Assembly: GCA_015350385.1 (NCBI GenBank)
Contig: WNKI01000004.1
Span: forward strand, 2,767,187-2,831,186
Reading direction: 5' to 3'
DNA: 64,000 nt
From: Aculops lycopersici
Lineage: Eukaryota > Arthropoda > Arachnida > Trombidiformes > Eriophyidae
The stretch's first letter is position 1; the number at the start of each line of letters is the position of its first letter. The notes under the pieces are model-generated. The model was not told the DNA's origin. It searched no databases and saw only the letters and a list, made by a program, of their open reading frames with translations. The translations under genes were made by a program, and so were the position numbers. Shown one piece after another: positions 52,969 to 62,891 of the stretch.

Positions 52969-53818
52969 ATGGACAAGTCGGAAACAACAAGCACCAAGTT
53001 AATCCTAAGGCGAGTGGTTAGATTTAACCAGAAGAGTCAATTCTCTAGCTTTGTCCTATTTATTTTTGTGATAATCTTAATCAATTTGTGTCCACCATTT
53101 CAAGTGCCAGAAGTAGAGCACTCAGTGGATATAACGTCGATCGATAGGATGGCAGCAACAAAGCTTATAAATACTCTTAGCAGCCAATACAATGAGCAGG
53201 GCACATATCTAGCCGAGCAAATTGAATCATGTCTAAGGTTTATCAAGTTGATGTTTACAAATCCCATGCAATTGGGGCAGAAAACAATGCGATTTACGTT
53301 GGCCGAGGCCAAGGTTTTGGGTAAGATAGCAAAGGTTATGATTTTGAAGAAGAAAATAAAGAAGTTTGGAAAGAAGTTGAAGAAACATACGATTGCAGTT
53401 CCAATTTTCACTGCAATTCCAGTCTATGAACACGCCTACTAGTGAGTACACCAATTGACCTATCATCATCAATGATAATGATGAAGAATCACAAACCAGA
53501 ATAACATTAGCTCTAACCTGATTTTCACCTGTTAGTCCCGCGCCTCATGTTACTCATGTAACCCACGGTGGCCACATGCACCATGCCGCAAGCTCCTACT
53601 CACCAGTTGCCACTGCGGTTCCCGGAACCCAGCTAGCCACTTCAGCTAGCAACTCATACCAAAGAGCCTATCGTCCGATGTACCCGTCGGCTGCGGCAAG
53701 TCAAATCATAAACGCTTACCCACCGTCGCCTCCTGTTTATGTGGACGAGAATGGTGGTCTCTATGGAACCTACGGCAACGCTTATGGCAGATACGATGGC
53801 GGATATCACATTTGGTAA
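52969..53818 (+). CDS. small secreted or anchored protein with Lys-rich helix and His/Tyr/Pro tail
   Basis: Exons 52969-53441 and 53536-53818 join across a 94-bp GTGAGT/TTAG intron to give 251 residues; the splice converts an in-frame stop into a Tyr codon. I start at the ATG at 52969 (CAAGATGG context), since the frame upstream has no ATG. A basic N-terminus leads into a long hydrophobic segment (FVLFIFVIILINL), a signal peptide or anchor. The middle has one Cys-containing helical region, then a Lys-rich amphipathic stretch (KKKIKKFGKKLKK). The tail is rich in His, Tyr, Pro and Gly (THVTHGGHMHH, PPSPPVYVDENGG). The order of hydrophobic segment, basic helix and low-complexity tail recalls arthropod Osiris-type and cuticle-associated proteins, but I cannot assign a family. 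AATAAA at 53845 is 27 bp past the stop. Confidence 0.75.
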
Positions 53819-53844
53819 GGCGGCCTTTCAAATCCAGGATCAAA

Positions 53845-53850
53845 AATAAA
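53845..53850 (+). promoter_or_regulatory. polyadenylation signal
   Basis: AATAAA, 27 bp after the stop of the two-exon His/Tyr-tailed protein gene. Confidence 0.7.
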
Positions 53851-55440
53851 GTTTTACATCTGACTAGCCCTAAACTTCACTTTCTTTCACTTTCCCCAAG
53901 AACTGAAAGTCATTTGATCTCGGTTTGTTTCTATATATGGAGCACAGCAACAAAAATTCCTCTAATAAATCGCGATCAGCTTAGAAATTGTGACCTCTAC
54001 GGTGCGTTTTGAGACCCCGGGGTATTTTATGCAACCACCGACTTCATTCTATCAAGAATATATCCCCAAAAAGGTGCCATTTTTGATGTCAGATTTAAGC
54101 ATGCGTTAAAAGTTAGATGTAGTCGAGGTACCCCTGCATAAGCGATGGCCTCGATTTCAGGTAGCAAGCATGGAGAATCTTGATTCGTATGGTTCCTATT
54201 ATTTTATGAATGTAAATCTTGGTACAAAAACTGTGTTATAACCCGAGCAACATAACGCACTTAAACTTAGCTCGCTACCTTGATCTATTCCAAAATCATA
54301 CACTCAAATGTGTTATCAGTTTCCCTGAAATGTTGGACGAGTCCCAAGTTTCCTGAATATGATTCTCACACGTTTCTACTTCTGGTCTCAGCCTACACAA
54401 AAAGGCCAAGGAGTGGTTATTACCGCGCATATGGGACGCGTCGGGGTCCAACGACTACCTAGTCGGACGAATCGAGATGTAACTTGCCCAGAAATTATGA
54501 CAGTATACAAAGCGATTGGATTTGATACGATTCCTCTAAATATAACGAAAAAGAGTCGTTTTTTAATGACACTGGTATTGCAAAAGTTATGCAAGATACA
54601 GTGAAAATGACCCCTTCAAACGCCTCAGAAGCTGGATTCTGAGCTTCCGGTTGCGTTGGCATCATGCTATCGCCAATATTTTTTGGAATATGAGTGTATT
54701 ATAAAAGAAAATTTCGCCAAAATCTAAGTCTGGAGCAAACCGAAATGTTTAGCAAATAAATTGGTATAACATACAACTCAGAATGCCTTCTTAAGCCCAA
54801 AGACCTCCATACTAGACCTTCAAACTTTCTAGAAAAAGGATAGTATATCGGGAGTGCCGAGGTGGTGCCACCTCCGATTCAGACAGACGATTCTGGGGAA
54901 CCATAGAACTTTTGGAATAACGAAAGGGTTAGAATTTATGCTCTCCGATGTAGTAATGGGCTAATTTTCCAAGAATGGCCACTGTTCAAATACCTGCAGA
55001 GATTATCCTTCGAAATTTCACCTGAATGGCCACCAAATCATGGAACACCACATGAATCATTTCAATTCCCAAACAATTCCCATTTCCGTGCATCGTAACA
55101 AAACTTATTGATGAATGTAGACCCCAATAATTAAGTCCCAGAAAATGATACCTTTTCCAGAGATGTAGAGTAGCTTGTCGGTGGTATCACCGAATGAATC
55201 AACCTCTTTTGACTGGGAACAAAGAGCATTTAGGATTGACAAACTTCGAGCTATAGAAGGGAATTGTTCCACTTTATGTATTTATTATTTGTTGATGAGT
55301 CGAGATTTTTTCCACAAATCTCTTTCGTAATCATCTAAAACAATTGTCATCCAACTAAAACTATACAGGATCACTGCTAAAATGAGTCAAGAAATCAGCT
55401 CGGTTAAGTTTTTATCGACCTTCTTGAAATGAGGTGGAGT
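53851..55440. other. gene-free AT-rich intergenic region
   Basis: No frame longer than about 80 codons and none protein-like. The wording differs from the rest of the window: the GA runs, CTAG words and GGCCAAC words common elsewhere are nearly absent. It may be an old repeat or transposon remnant, but I find no terminal repeats, target-site duplication or protein trace. Confidence 0.4.
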
Positions 55441-55446
55441 TTATTT
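55441..55446 (-). promoter_or_regulatory. polyadenylation signal of the Gly-rich protein gene
   Basis: TTTATT on the plus strand, AATAAA on the minus strand, 43 bp after the stop codon at 55489. Confidence 0.7.
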
Positions 55447-55488
55447 ATACTATTCATTAGAATTTGTTTCTATCTGATAATGCACACT

Positions 55489-58245
55489 CTAGTCGATGAT
55501 ATACTTGTCAGCGTGGGCAGGGTTGTCGGTTGGATTATAACCACCTTTCGACGAGTGGTGTTTGTTCCTCAAGCTACTACCTTTTGATAGCTTGAGCAGT
55601 TGTCGTTCCAAGTCGCGTAGACTATTCTTCTGCTGTTGGCCACTCTTTCTCATGAGCATTCGCTGATGGTTTGGTTTGTTACTGTTAGATCCATTCTCAT
55701 TTTGAGACCTAGATGCGGACTTGACGTTCCGGCCCGATGGGGCCAAATACCCGGCGCTACCTAAGCGCGAGAACTCGACCAAATGCCGGAAGTTGTCCTG
55801 TCGTTGGTTTTGATTTGCAGTTTGGCTCATAAGCGACGTCTCGCTTGGTGGCGGAACATTCAACACTAAACTGGGACCATTCATTGGTTGATTGAATCCC
55901 TTCGATGACCTCGATTGCATCGAGTGCTCGCTCATATCTATGCCACCACCACCACCACCACTGATTCCTCCCATTCCACTTCCGCTTCCGCTTTCGCCTT
56001 GGTGCTGGTGCTGCTCTGGCGCCTCTTCACTTCCCTCTGCGTCGCGCACATCCGTTGGATCCTCCTCGAGTGGCTCGTGAACAGGTGGGTGCTCCTTGCG
56101 CATCTGGGCCTCGGTGTCGCCTGCCGAGCTCATGGTCGAGGATTCTTCAGTGGGATTGAATTGGTTACGTCCAAGCGGTGAGCTTGTGCTACCCATTGGA
56201 AGCTCTTCGCTGGAAGGTATTGTTGGCGACAGGGGCAATAGTCTACTATTTTGCATTCCCATCATTGGAGATCTTGACTCAGAGTTGCCGCTAGCTCCGC
56301 GTAGCATCATATTCTGTTGGTTGCTCGCAAAACCTCTCGGCTCTCCAAATGGTTGGCCGCCCATTCCGAAGCGTCCACTATACTCCTCGCTGCCACTAGA
56401 CGGATTGAAACCACTTCCTGTCTCCCGGAGTGAACCGTGCCCGCTGGCCCCCGTTGACCAACCGCCGCTACCTGAATCCTGCCCATGAGAACCTGCCGAC
56501 ATCAACCTACCGACAGAGTTGGCTCCTCCAACGCTTCCACCTCCGTAAAGCTCACCAGGCGAGGACCCCGCGAAGGCAGCCGAATGGGGCGAGTTGTGGA
56601 ATCCATTGGCGGCCAAAGTGGCGGCATCTCCGCCTAAACCTCCAGCTCCGTATAGCTCGCTTGCGTGTCGGTCCAACATTGGCGAGTTTGGATACCCGCC
56701 GCCAGTTGAAGATGTGAATCCACTGCCTCCAAATCCGGCTCCATCGTATCCCGAATCTCCTCCAATATGGGAGCCAGCTCTCATCAATGAACCAGCGTCG
56801 CCCGAGTATCCACCGAAACCTGAGTTACCGCCACTACCGCCGCCGCCGCCGCCGCCGCTGCCTCCACTCATTCCACTGGCCCCATACGAGGCACCCTCAA
56901 TTCCTCCAAGACCAACGCTACCGGCATTACCGCCTCCACCGTAGCCCATTGCCGATTCGGAATACTCATTGGGCGACTGCATTAGTCTACCTTCGCCAAG
57001 TGCTCCCTCGGAGTTGCCACCGAAACTGCTCATACCACCACCGTAAGCTTGGCTACCAAATCTATAGTTAAATCCGCCACTTCCGCCCTCCGAGGCAGCA
57101 TGCAACAATCGCTGTTGATTTAGCAGAGCGTCTCCATCGCTGCCCGAGTTGAACCCACCATAGGAGCTGGCTCCTAACATGAAACCACCACCACCGAGGC
57201 CGCCGCTACCCCCGTACCCGAAACCTTGGTGTCCCGAGGCGGCCATTCCAAGTCTTGGCTGCTCCTCGCCAACTAAAACTCCGTCGCCACTTAGTTCGCG
57301 CTCCCGATAGAACTCAGGTGCCTCACGGTCGTTGAGCAGGCTGCTCATCTCGGTGCTAGTTAATTGCAACGAGGCCTCCGGTTTCACCTGGTTAGTAATG
57401 ATGTCCGTTGGATTAAAACGACCACCTGTAGCAGCCAGAATGCTAGCCTGCCTCATGGGCATGCGCGAGTCCGAAGCTTCAAGTGCATGATGATGCAATC
57501 GACTGGCTGCGTCCAGTGGACTGTAAGTGATTGAGTTCTTGTCGAAACTGGGATTCGCCGATTCCAACTGACCACTAGGATCCTCCGTTGAGCTTGATAT
57601 GGCACCTGGCGGCATCTCGCCCTCCTTCATGGGGACCATAATTGTTTGAGTCACCTCTTCTTCCTCCTCCTCTCCGCCACCTGTTTGCCTGCCGCTCTCG
57701 CCCCCAGCCACCGCCTGCTGCTGCTGACTTGACGACCTGCCCGACCAGAGATTCTTCAAAAATGATGGCCTTAGTAACGAGGCTGCCGCTTGATGGTCGG
57801 ACGGACTACTCTGTGAAGTATTCCACTTATTGGTGAGGTTTGCATTTGGAACAGAGAGCGAGATCATCGCTAGCGGAAGTGCCGTTGTAGCCTGATTTGT
57901 CGCTATCGGCTTGGCAGTGGTTGTAGAGGATGTTGTTGTTGATTTGTTGGGTCTGATTGAGAAGGAGATCGCCTCGGTGGATTGGAGTAGCGAGAATCCG
58001 GAGATTACTAAAGCAGCGGCTAGCGCCGAGTGCCAATTAAACATTTTGAATCTTCTAGTTGTGTCAAATGGCATCTTGGGCTTGTACATTTCGACCATGG
58101 AAGTTCGGCGCTTCCAGTTTCTGCTTGATGTTGATATTTTCAAGTCTTGAATCAGATTCTTCGAACTACTAAATGGATTCACAACAACCATTGAATTTCT
58201 TGTCTTACTGACGGTTGAAGTCTGTGATGAAACTAATTCAAACAT
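55489..58245 (-). CDS. Gly/Ser-rich cysteine-free secreted protein
   Basis: A 918-codon uninterrupted frame. A typical signal peptide (WHSALAAALVISGFSLLQSTEA) begins at an internal ATG at 58044 (residue 68), so translation may start there, giving 851 residues; the longer form would have a basic leader before the hydrophobic segment. The mature part holds Thr/Ser, acidic and Gln runs, then a large central Gly-rich region (GYGGSG, GGSGGGGGGGSGG, SYGASG) with scattered Tyr, and a basic Asn/Ser/Lys C-terminus. I see no cysteine. A short NPTD or NPTE motif after Phe, Tyr or Arg recurs at least three times. It looks like a structural extracellular protein (cuticle, silk or egg coat). I do not recognise the family. 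Confidence 0.75.
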   Translation of the reverse strand: MFELVSSQTSTVSKTRNSMVVVNPFSSSKNLIQDLKISTSSRNWKRRTSMVEMYKPKMPFDTTRRFKMFNWHSALAAALVISGFSLLQSTEAISFSIRPNKSTTTSSTTTAKPIATNQATTALPLAMISLSVPNANLTNKWNTSQSSPSDHQAAASLLRPSFLKNLWSGRSSSQQQQAVAGGESGRQTGGGEEEEEEVTQTIMVPMKEGEMPPGAISSSTEDPSGQLESANPSFDKNSITYSPLDAASRLHHHALEASDSRMPMRQASILAATGGRFNPTDIITNQVKPEASLQLTSTEMSSLLNDREAPEFYRERELSGDGVLVGEEQPRLGMAASGHQGFGYGGSGGLGGGGFMLGASSYGGFNSGSDGDALLNQQRLLHAASEGGSGGFNYRFGSQAYGGGMSSFGGNSEGALGEGRLMQSPNEYSESAMGYGGGGNAGSVGLGGIEGASYGASGMSGGSGGGGGGGSGGNSGFGGYSGDAGSLMRAGSHIGGDSGYDGAGFGGSGFTSSTGGGYPNSPMLDRHASELYGAGGLGGDAATLAANGFHNSPHSAAFAGSSPGELYGGGSVGGANSVGRLMSAGSHGQDSGSGGWSTGASGHGSLRETGSGFNPSSGSEEYSGRFGMGGQPFGEPRGFASNQQNMMLRGASGNSESRSPMMGMQNSRLLPLSPTIPSSEELPMGSTSSPLGRNQFNPTEESSTMSSAGDTEAQMRKEHPPVHEPLEEDPTDVRDAEGSEEAPEQHQHQGESGSGSGMGGISGGGGGGIDMSEHSMQSRSSKGFNQPMNGPSLVLNVPPPSETSLMSQTANQNQRQDNFRHLVEFSRLGSAGYLAPSGRNVKSASRSQNENGSNSNKPNHQRMLMRKSGQQQKNSLRDLERQLLKLSKGSSLRNKHHSSKGGYNPTDNPAHADKYIID

Positions 58246-58911
58246 CTAATGTCTAGTGTTAAAAGTCAAAACCTAATCTAAACTTGTGTTGAAGATGACT
58301 TTGTACACCTAAGCTGAGGAGAGATGACAAATGATAACTTCCCTCGAGCGTTCGTTTTGTTAGTATACAAGAGATCCCTTGCTGTTCGTCGTTAGCTCTG
58401 GCTGTTGATAATGGATTAACCAACTAACCAACAGGTTTCTATGAAATACTAACGAGCCAAGAGCACGAGATTCCGATTACCGGCCTTCTAACTTGTACTT
58501 GAAAACTTCTTCCCTTGCTTTTGCTTGATCCCGATACTCTCATCTGCTCAACAATGAGCAAATAAACGGATCGTTTTTGATAGAAAATATTGTAGCAGTC
58601 GCATCGACAACTCTTCAACTCTCAGTCAGTCAGTCAGTCAGCCAGAAAGTCAGTCCCTCGGTTGAAATGCAATGGACCCCGATCACGATGATATAGCTCA
58701 CGAATACAACCTGTAGAAGAAAACCCAGAGATCAGCCACACAAGTGGAGAGGTGAAGCCTGAGAATGGCCAACCCTCGTCGCCATTAGTTGACCCTTCAG
58801 TAACAGGTGGCTTGTTTGTCATCGTAAGCTTGGTTAGCTGAACCTGTAGCTTACACTCAGACATGAAAGCACAACATGGAACATGAAAAAACTTGTCCAC
58901 TTGTTGCAGCT

Positions 58912-58942
<31 letters not shown>

Positions 58943-59909
58943 ATCTCGTCGATTGTTGATATCATAACTATCCTCCGCTTTATGAGCGAAGCATGAGCAG
59001 TCAACAAGATATACAAGTAAAGGTTTCTAATGGATCGATTAAAAATCTCTAATGATCCATCTGGCCAAAGCAGCAGCAGCAACAGCAACGAGTGGTAAGT
59101 GAAACTCATTGATTCCTACTACCGGATTTGTGGGATACTTTCCTATTAAATCTTAGACCAACTTTGCTGACGATGATGAGCCAATGAGTATCCTTCCTGG
59201 CCAATGATAGTCTTATCTACCTGATCTAGTTGCCGTGATGAAAGCGGAGGTGACGTCAAGTTCACTGGATTCCAAGTATTTGGGGGTCGCCGCCGGATAT
59301 AGACGTTTTGTTGAGCTTGCCTCTCACAAAACTTGTCAGTTGGTTACACCCCTTTATCGATCCATAGTAGCACGTTAAACTATGAGAATTTTGGTGTCGT
59401 ATCGCAGGTCAGTTTGAGCACGAGCTCGGTCATTTCGATCTCCAATAAAAGAAGTCTGTGAATCGAGTGACTAGCCACTTGGCGACAAGTGGCCGCTGAT
59501 CGGACAGGTAACCCGTCCATTGCCCTCTTCGCATGCATTGGCCACTCTTGTTGGCCAATGAGCGGCTGCAAATTTTTATGCATTTCCCTCTTCTGGCCAA
59601 TTTACCATTGTGAGTTGGGTTATGGGAAATTCTTGTGCATGTGCTCTCCTTTATCGCTGTATTGCTGAATGCACAGAACAGATGCATGCTTTTTTGTTTA
59701 CATCGCTCGGACTCGGATAATTATCATCCAAACAGAAAAACTTTACATCTTGTCTCCAGAGACAGTCTAGGAAATCCCATCGTTATTATTCCTAGTTCCT
59801 TATATCTTTGTTAGTGCTGTAGCTATTCGAAATATGAGCACTCAGACCAGGTGTCTCAGGTAAAAAAACAACCAGAAGCAGCGCTGCTTAGCGTGTATAA
59901 AATATCATA
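58246..59909. other. shared upstream region of the Gly-rich gene and MRPL2
   Basis: About 1.7 kb between divergent start codons. It holds a CAGT tetramer run (about 58621-58646) and a (TTG)10 run (58912-58941). The short frames here are not protein-like. No core promoter motif is assigned. Confidence 0.5.
58912..58941. repeat. (TTG)10 microsatellite
   Basis: Ten uninterrupted TTG units in noncoding DNA. Confidence 0.9.
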
Positions 59910-60875
59910 ATGGCCGAACGGAGTTTACTTCAACTCGGCAAGGCACTTTCACAATTGCAAATAACCTCAAGTCCAGCTAGTCGAGGCCTAATCAACCACC
60001 AGCAGGTTAGGTATAGACTATGGGCGAACAAGAGACCAATTCTCGGTTGGCCCCGTCCAACTCTTGGCAAAATGCTCAGACCCTACCCGGAGCCAAACAA
60101 GTACAACTGGTTACCTTACCTACCAGAGGATGGACTTTACACCACAAGACCATTGCCTATCCACAAGATGGGCGGTAGGAGCTTAGAGGATGGTCGAGTT
60201 GTTGTTAGAACTTTAGGTGGTGGAAATCCAAAGAAATTTAGATGGCTTGACATGCATAGAAGAGCAAATCCAGATGGTAGTTGTCGCGAGGAGCAAGTTA
60301 TTTTAGTTAGATATGATCCTCTACACACGCCAAAACTAGCATTAGTTGCAGATGAAGAGAGATCTCGATGGATCCCTTTGACGCACGATGTTAAGATTGG
60401 CGATGTTATTAGAACTTATTCAGAGATACCCAGAAATCCGATCCGAGCAAAGATTGGTGATGCGCATCCTATCGGGGCCCTGCCCACTGGTACAATGATT
60501 CACTTGATCGAGAAAACTCCCGGATCGGGTGCAAAGTTTTGCCTAGTTGCTGGATCATGTGCAGAGATTGTTAAGCGAGCTCCTGATGGAATTACTGTCA
60601 AATTACCCTACCAAGATACCTTCAAGTTGGACAAAGAGTGCATGGCCGTTGTGGGCCAGGTTTCCAATGTTGGCCACAAAAACATACATCTCATGTGTCC
60701 ACAACGAGTGAGATGGAAGGGCAAAAGGCCTAAATCTGGTCAGTGGCATAAAAAGGACGGTTACTGTGGTAAAAAGATTTATCCCCCCAAGTTCTTTGAT
60801 ATTACATTGGCTGCAAAGAAGGCAAAGCTTGAGGCCGAGAAGGACAAGGATATGTTTGATATGTTTTCATCATAG
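59910..60875 (+). CDS. MRPL2: mitochondrial large ribosomal subunit protein uL2m
   Basis: A 321-residue intronless frame from an ATG. The N-terminal 40 residues or so are basic with few acids and fit a mitochondrial targeting sequence. The uL2 core follows: KMGGRSLEDGRVVVRTLGGG, KKFRWLDMHR, VRYDPLHTPKLALV, HPIGALPTGTMIHLIE, AKFCLVAGSCAEIV, and VGQVSN with the conserved Gly-His region near VGHKNIHL. The lengths and spacer wording match animal MRPL2 rather than cytosolic RPL8. uL2 supports the peptidyl transferase centre. A variant ATTAAA lies at 60932-60937. SPCS3 follows 561 bp downstream on the same strand. Confidence 0.95.
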   Translation: MAERSLLQLGKALSQLQITSSPASRGLINHQQVRYRLWANKRPILGWPRPTLGKMLRPYPEPNKYNWLPYLPEDGLYTTRPLPIHKMGGRSLEDGRVVVRTLGGGNPKKFRWLDMHRRANPDGSCREEQVILVRYDPLHTPKLALVADEERSRWIPLTHDVKIGDVIRTYSEIPRNPIRAKIGDAHPIGALPTGTMIHLIEKTPGSGAKFCLVAGSCAEIVKRAPDGITVKLPYQDTFKLDKECMAVVGQVSNVGHKNIHLMCPQRVRWKGKRPKSGQWHKKDGYCGKKIYPPKFFDITLAAKKAKLEAEKDKDMFDMFSS

Positions 60876-61436
60876 AAAGTAAATTATAGTTTGCTAGTCA
60901 GCCAACTTCACCGTCTGATATACTGATTCGGATTAAATCAATCAATCTATAAATAATCACCACATTTGTTGCCTAGTTAATGATGACTTTAAACTTTTTG
61001 AGTTTGACACTGCAGTTTGAAAATGGCGCTTACGCACCGAGAGCCATGCACCAGTCCTTTCATTAGCGTGGTACTATTTTTCCATTGTACTGTGTGCAGC
61101 TTGATGCTGCAGCTTCTGTCATCATGAAATTTCACAGCCACCTAGGATTTTCCATCAGCTATCAACTTTCTACAATATATTTATACTAACTAGCCTCATT
61201 TTTAGGGACCACATTGTCACCTTGTTTCAACTCATTTACAAGGAATGACGTAGTATTTATTGACAAACCTAGCCTCATATTTAGGTTTTACCATCAAATC
61301 ATAAACAAATTGTAATCTGTTAGGAAACTAAATCGAATTTCGCAATCTGTCACACCTTATGCACACCTGACCAAACAGAACCAACTAAATTTAGGTCTTT
61401 TTACATCAGAAAACACCAAGCAATCATTAGATCAAG
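60876..61436. other. intergenic spacer between MRPL2 and SPCS3
   Basis: Contains the MRPL2 3' UTR, with an ATTAAA variant signal at 60932-60937, and the SPCS3 promoter and 5' UTR. A TAGCCTCAT-TTTTAGG type word appears twice (about 61191-61206 and 61269-61284). No gene is seen. Confidence 0.5.
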
Positions 61437-61976
61437 ATGCATACGTTTCTATCGAGATTAAACGCACTATTTGCGTTCAGTTTATCCATCCTGGCACTGA
61501 CAACCCTGATGTTCGCCCTGTCAACCTCTTACAAATCCTATGATAAGCTAGCGAAGATTGATCTAAAAACTGTCAAGTCCTTAGTCAGACGTATACCCGA
61601 TTACAACATGCCCAACGCCCAGGAGAACGACTTGGGTCTCGTCCAGTTTAATTTAGATGCCGAGTTCGAGGATTGTTTTGATTGGAACGTGAAACAATTG
61701 TTCGTCTACTTGACAGCAAACTACAAGACAGCAAACAATGTTGAAAACCAAATCGTCCTCTGGGATTACGTTCTAAATCGTGGCGAGAAATCTCAGATTA
61801 GGCTAAGAAATCAGAATCCAGAATATTACATGTGGGATGACGGTTTTGGTTTGGTTGGCAATAAGAATATCACACTGACTCTCAGCATGAACATCATACC
61901 CAATGCCGGTTTTCTGCAAGTAGCTACCTCACCGATCACTCATACTTTCACATTCCCTGATACGTATGTTAAATAG
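61437..61976 (+). CDS. SPCS3: signal peptidase complex subunit 3
   Basis: A 179-residue intronless frame, the family length being about 180. SPCS3 (SPC22/23) is a noncatalytic but essential subunit that cleaves signal peptides in the endoplasmic reticulum. One N-terminal membrane helix lies at about 12-31 (LFAFSLSILALTTLMFALST), with the rest in the lumen. Diagnostic words are MHTFLSRLNALFAFSLSI, FNLDAEFEDCFDWNVKQLFV, the YLTANY region, NQIVLWDYVL and the SMNIIPNAGFL block near the end. An AATAAA begins two bases after the stop codon. It converges on Rab11 with 222 bp between stops. Confidence 0.96.
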   Translation: MHTFLSRLNALFAFSLSILALTTLMFALSTSYKSYDKLAKIDLKTVKSLVRRIPDYNMPNAQENDLGLVQFNLDAEFEDCFDWNVKQLFVYLTANYKTANNVENQIVLWDYVLNRGEKSQIRLRNQNPEYYMWDDGFGLVGNKNITLTLSMNIIPNAGFLQVATSPITHTFTFPDTYVK

Positions 61977-61977
61977 T

Positions 61978-61983
61978 AATAAA
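61978..61983 (+). promoter_or_regulatory. polyadenylation signal of SPCS3
   Basis: AATAAA starts two bases after the SPCS3 stop codon, implying a 3' UTR of only some 15-30 bases if used. Confidence 0.6.
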
Positions 61984-62147
61984 CAAAAGATTGTACGAAT
62001 AATGGATTCTATAGAACGTTCGAAATTCGAATGATCTAATTATTAGGGGTTCAAGATCTACGATTATGATGATCATCGATATGCTTGTCTACGAACTGGT
62101 GGTAATACTGTTGATTATTATTATACATCTCCAGGATAGCATGAAAA

Positions 62148-62153
62148 TTTATT
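62148..62153 (-). promoter_or_regulatory. polyadenylation signal of Rab11
   Basis: TTTATT on the plus strand, AATAAA on the minus strand, 46 bp past the Rab11 stop codon. Confidence 0.7.
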
Positions 62154-62198
62154 CAATTCATTTGATAATAGTATATATGATATAATAGATGGAGTAGA

Positions 62199-62891
62199 TC
62201 AATTGTTGCAAGCATTCGAACAGGTTTTCTTCTTCGGACCGTCTAAATTAGATCCTGAGGCAAAGCTACTGGCCGTTGGTCTCACTGTCCGGTGGGCAGA
62301 TAGACTAGAACCGCCACTTAGTTGATTACCACCATCGTTGGCACGAACTTGCCTGGCTTGTGAAACGATACGATAAATCTCTGTCAATATTTGCTGGAAA
62401 GCCGTTTCAACATTTGTAGAATCCAACGCCGATGCCTCTATGAATGATAAACTATTCTTTTCTGCAAAAGCTCGAGCCTCCTCGACGGGCACCGCCCTAA
62501 GATGGCGCAAATCTGACTTGTTACCAACAAGCATTATAACAATATTTTGGTCGGCATGATCACGTAGCTCTTTGAGCCATCTTTCAACGTTTTCATATGT
62601 TACATGTTTTGCTATATCATAAACTAATAGCGCCCCAACGGCGCCTCTGTAGTAAGCCGAGGTAATGGCTCGGTATCTTTCTTGGCCAGCTGTGTCCCAA
62701 ACTTGAGCCTTGATTATTTTTCCATCTACTTGTATGCTTTTGGTTGCAAATTCAACGCCAATAGTTGATTTACTCTCAAGGCTAAACTCATTCCGCGTGA
62801 AACGTGATAATAGATTTGATTTTCCAACGCCAGAATCACCGATTAGGACTATCTTGAATAAATAGTCGTATTCATCGTCCTTGTAGGCCAT
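62199..62891 (-). CDS. Rab11: Rab11 small GTPase
   Basis: A 230-residue intronless frame from an ATG. Rab11 directs recycling-endosome and apical membrane traffic. G1 is GDSGVGKS at 18-25, switch I includes STIGVEFATKSI, switch II is WDTAGQERYRAIT from 65, G4 is NKSDLRHLR from 124, and G5 is ASALDSTN. DDEYDYLFKIVLIG and IYRIVSQ are Rab11-specific. The tail is longer than the 216 residues of human RAB11A. It ends KKKTCSNACNN, with two cysteines four residues apart rather than the adjacent pair usual for Rab geranylgeranylation. The gene faces SPCS3 tail to tail. Confidence 0.95.
   Translation of the reverse strand: MAYKDDEYDYLFKIVLIGDSGVGKSNLLSRFTRNEFSLESKSTIGVEFATKSIQVDGKIIKAQVWDTAGQERYRAITSAYYRGAVGALLVYDIAKHVTYENVERWLKELRDHADQNIVIMLVGNKSDLRHLRAVPVEEARAFAEKNSLSFIEASALDSTNVETAFQQILTEIYRIVSQARQVRANDGGNQLSGGSSLSAHRTVRPTASSFASGSNLDGPKKKTCSNACNN

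Noticed and set aside
55892..57071. Several plus-strand Pro-rich and Leu-rich frames opposite the Gly-rich gene
   Set aside because: Gly codons read on the opposite strand give Pro and Ala/Ser runs. There is no signal peptide or domain, and the minus frame is longer and better formed.
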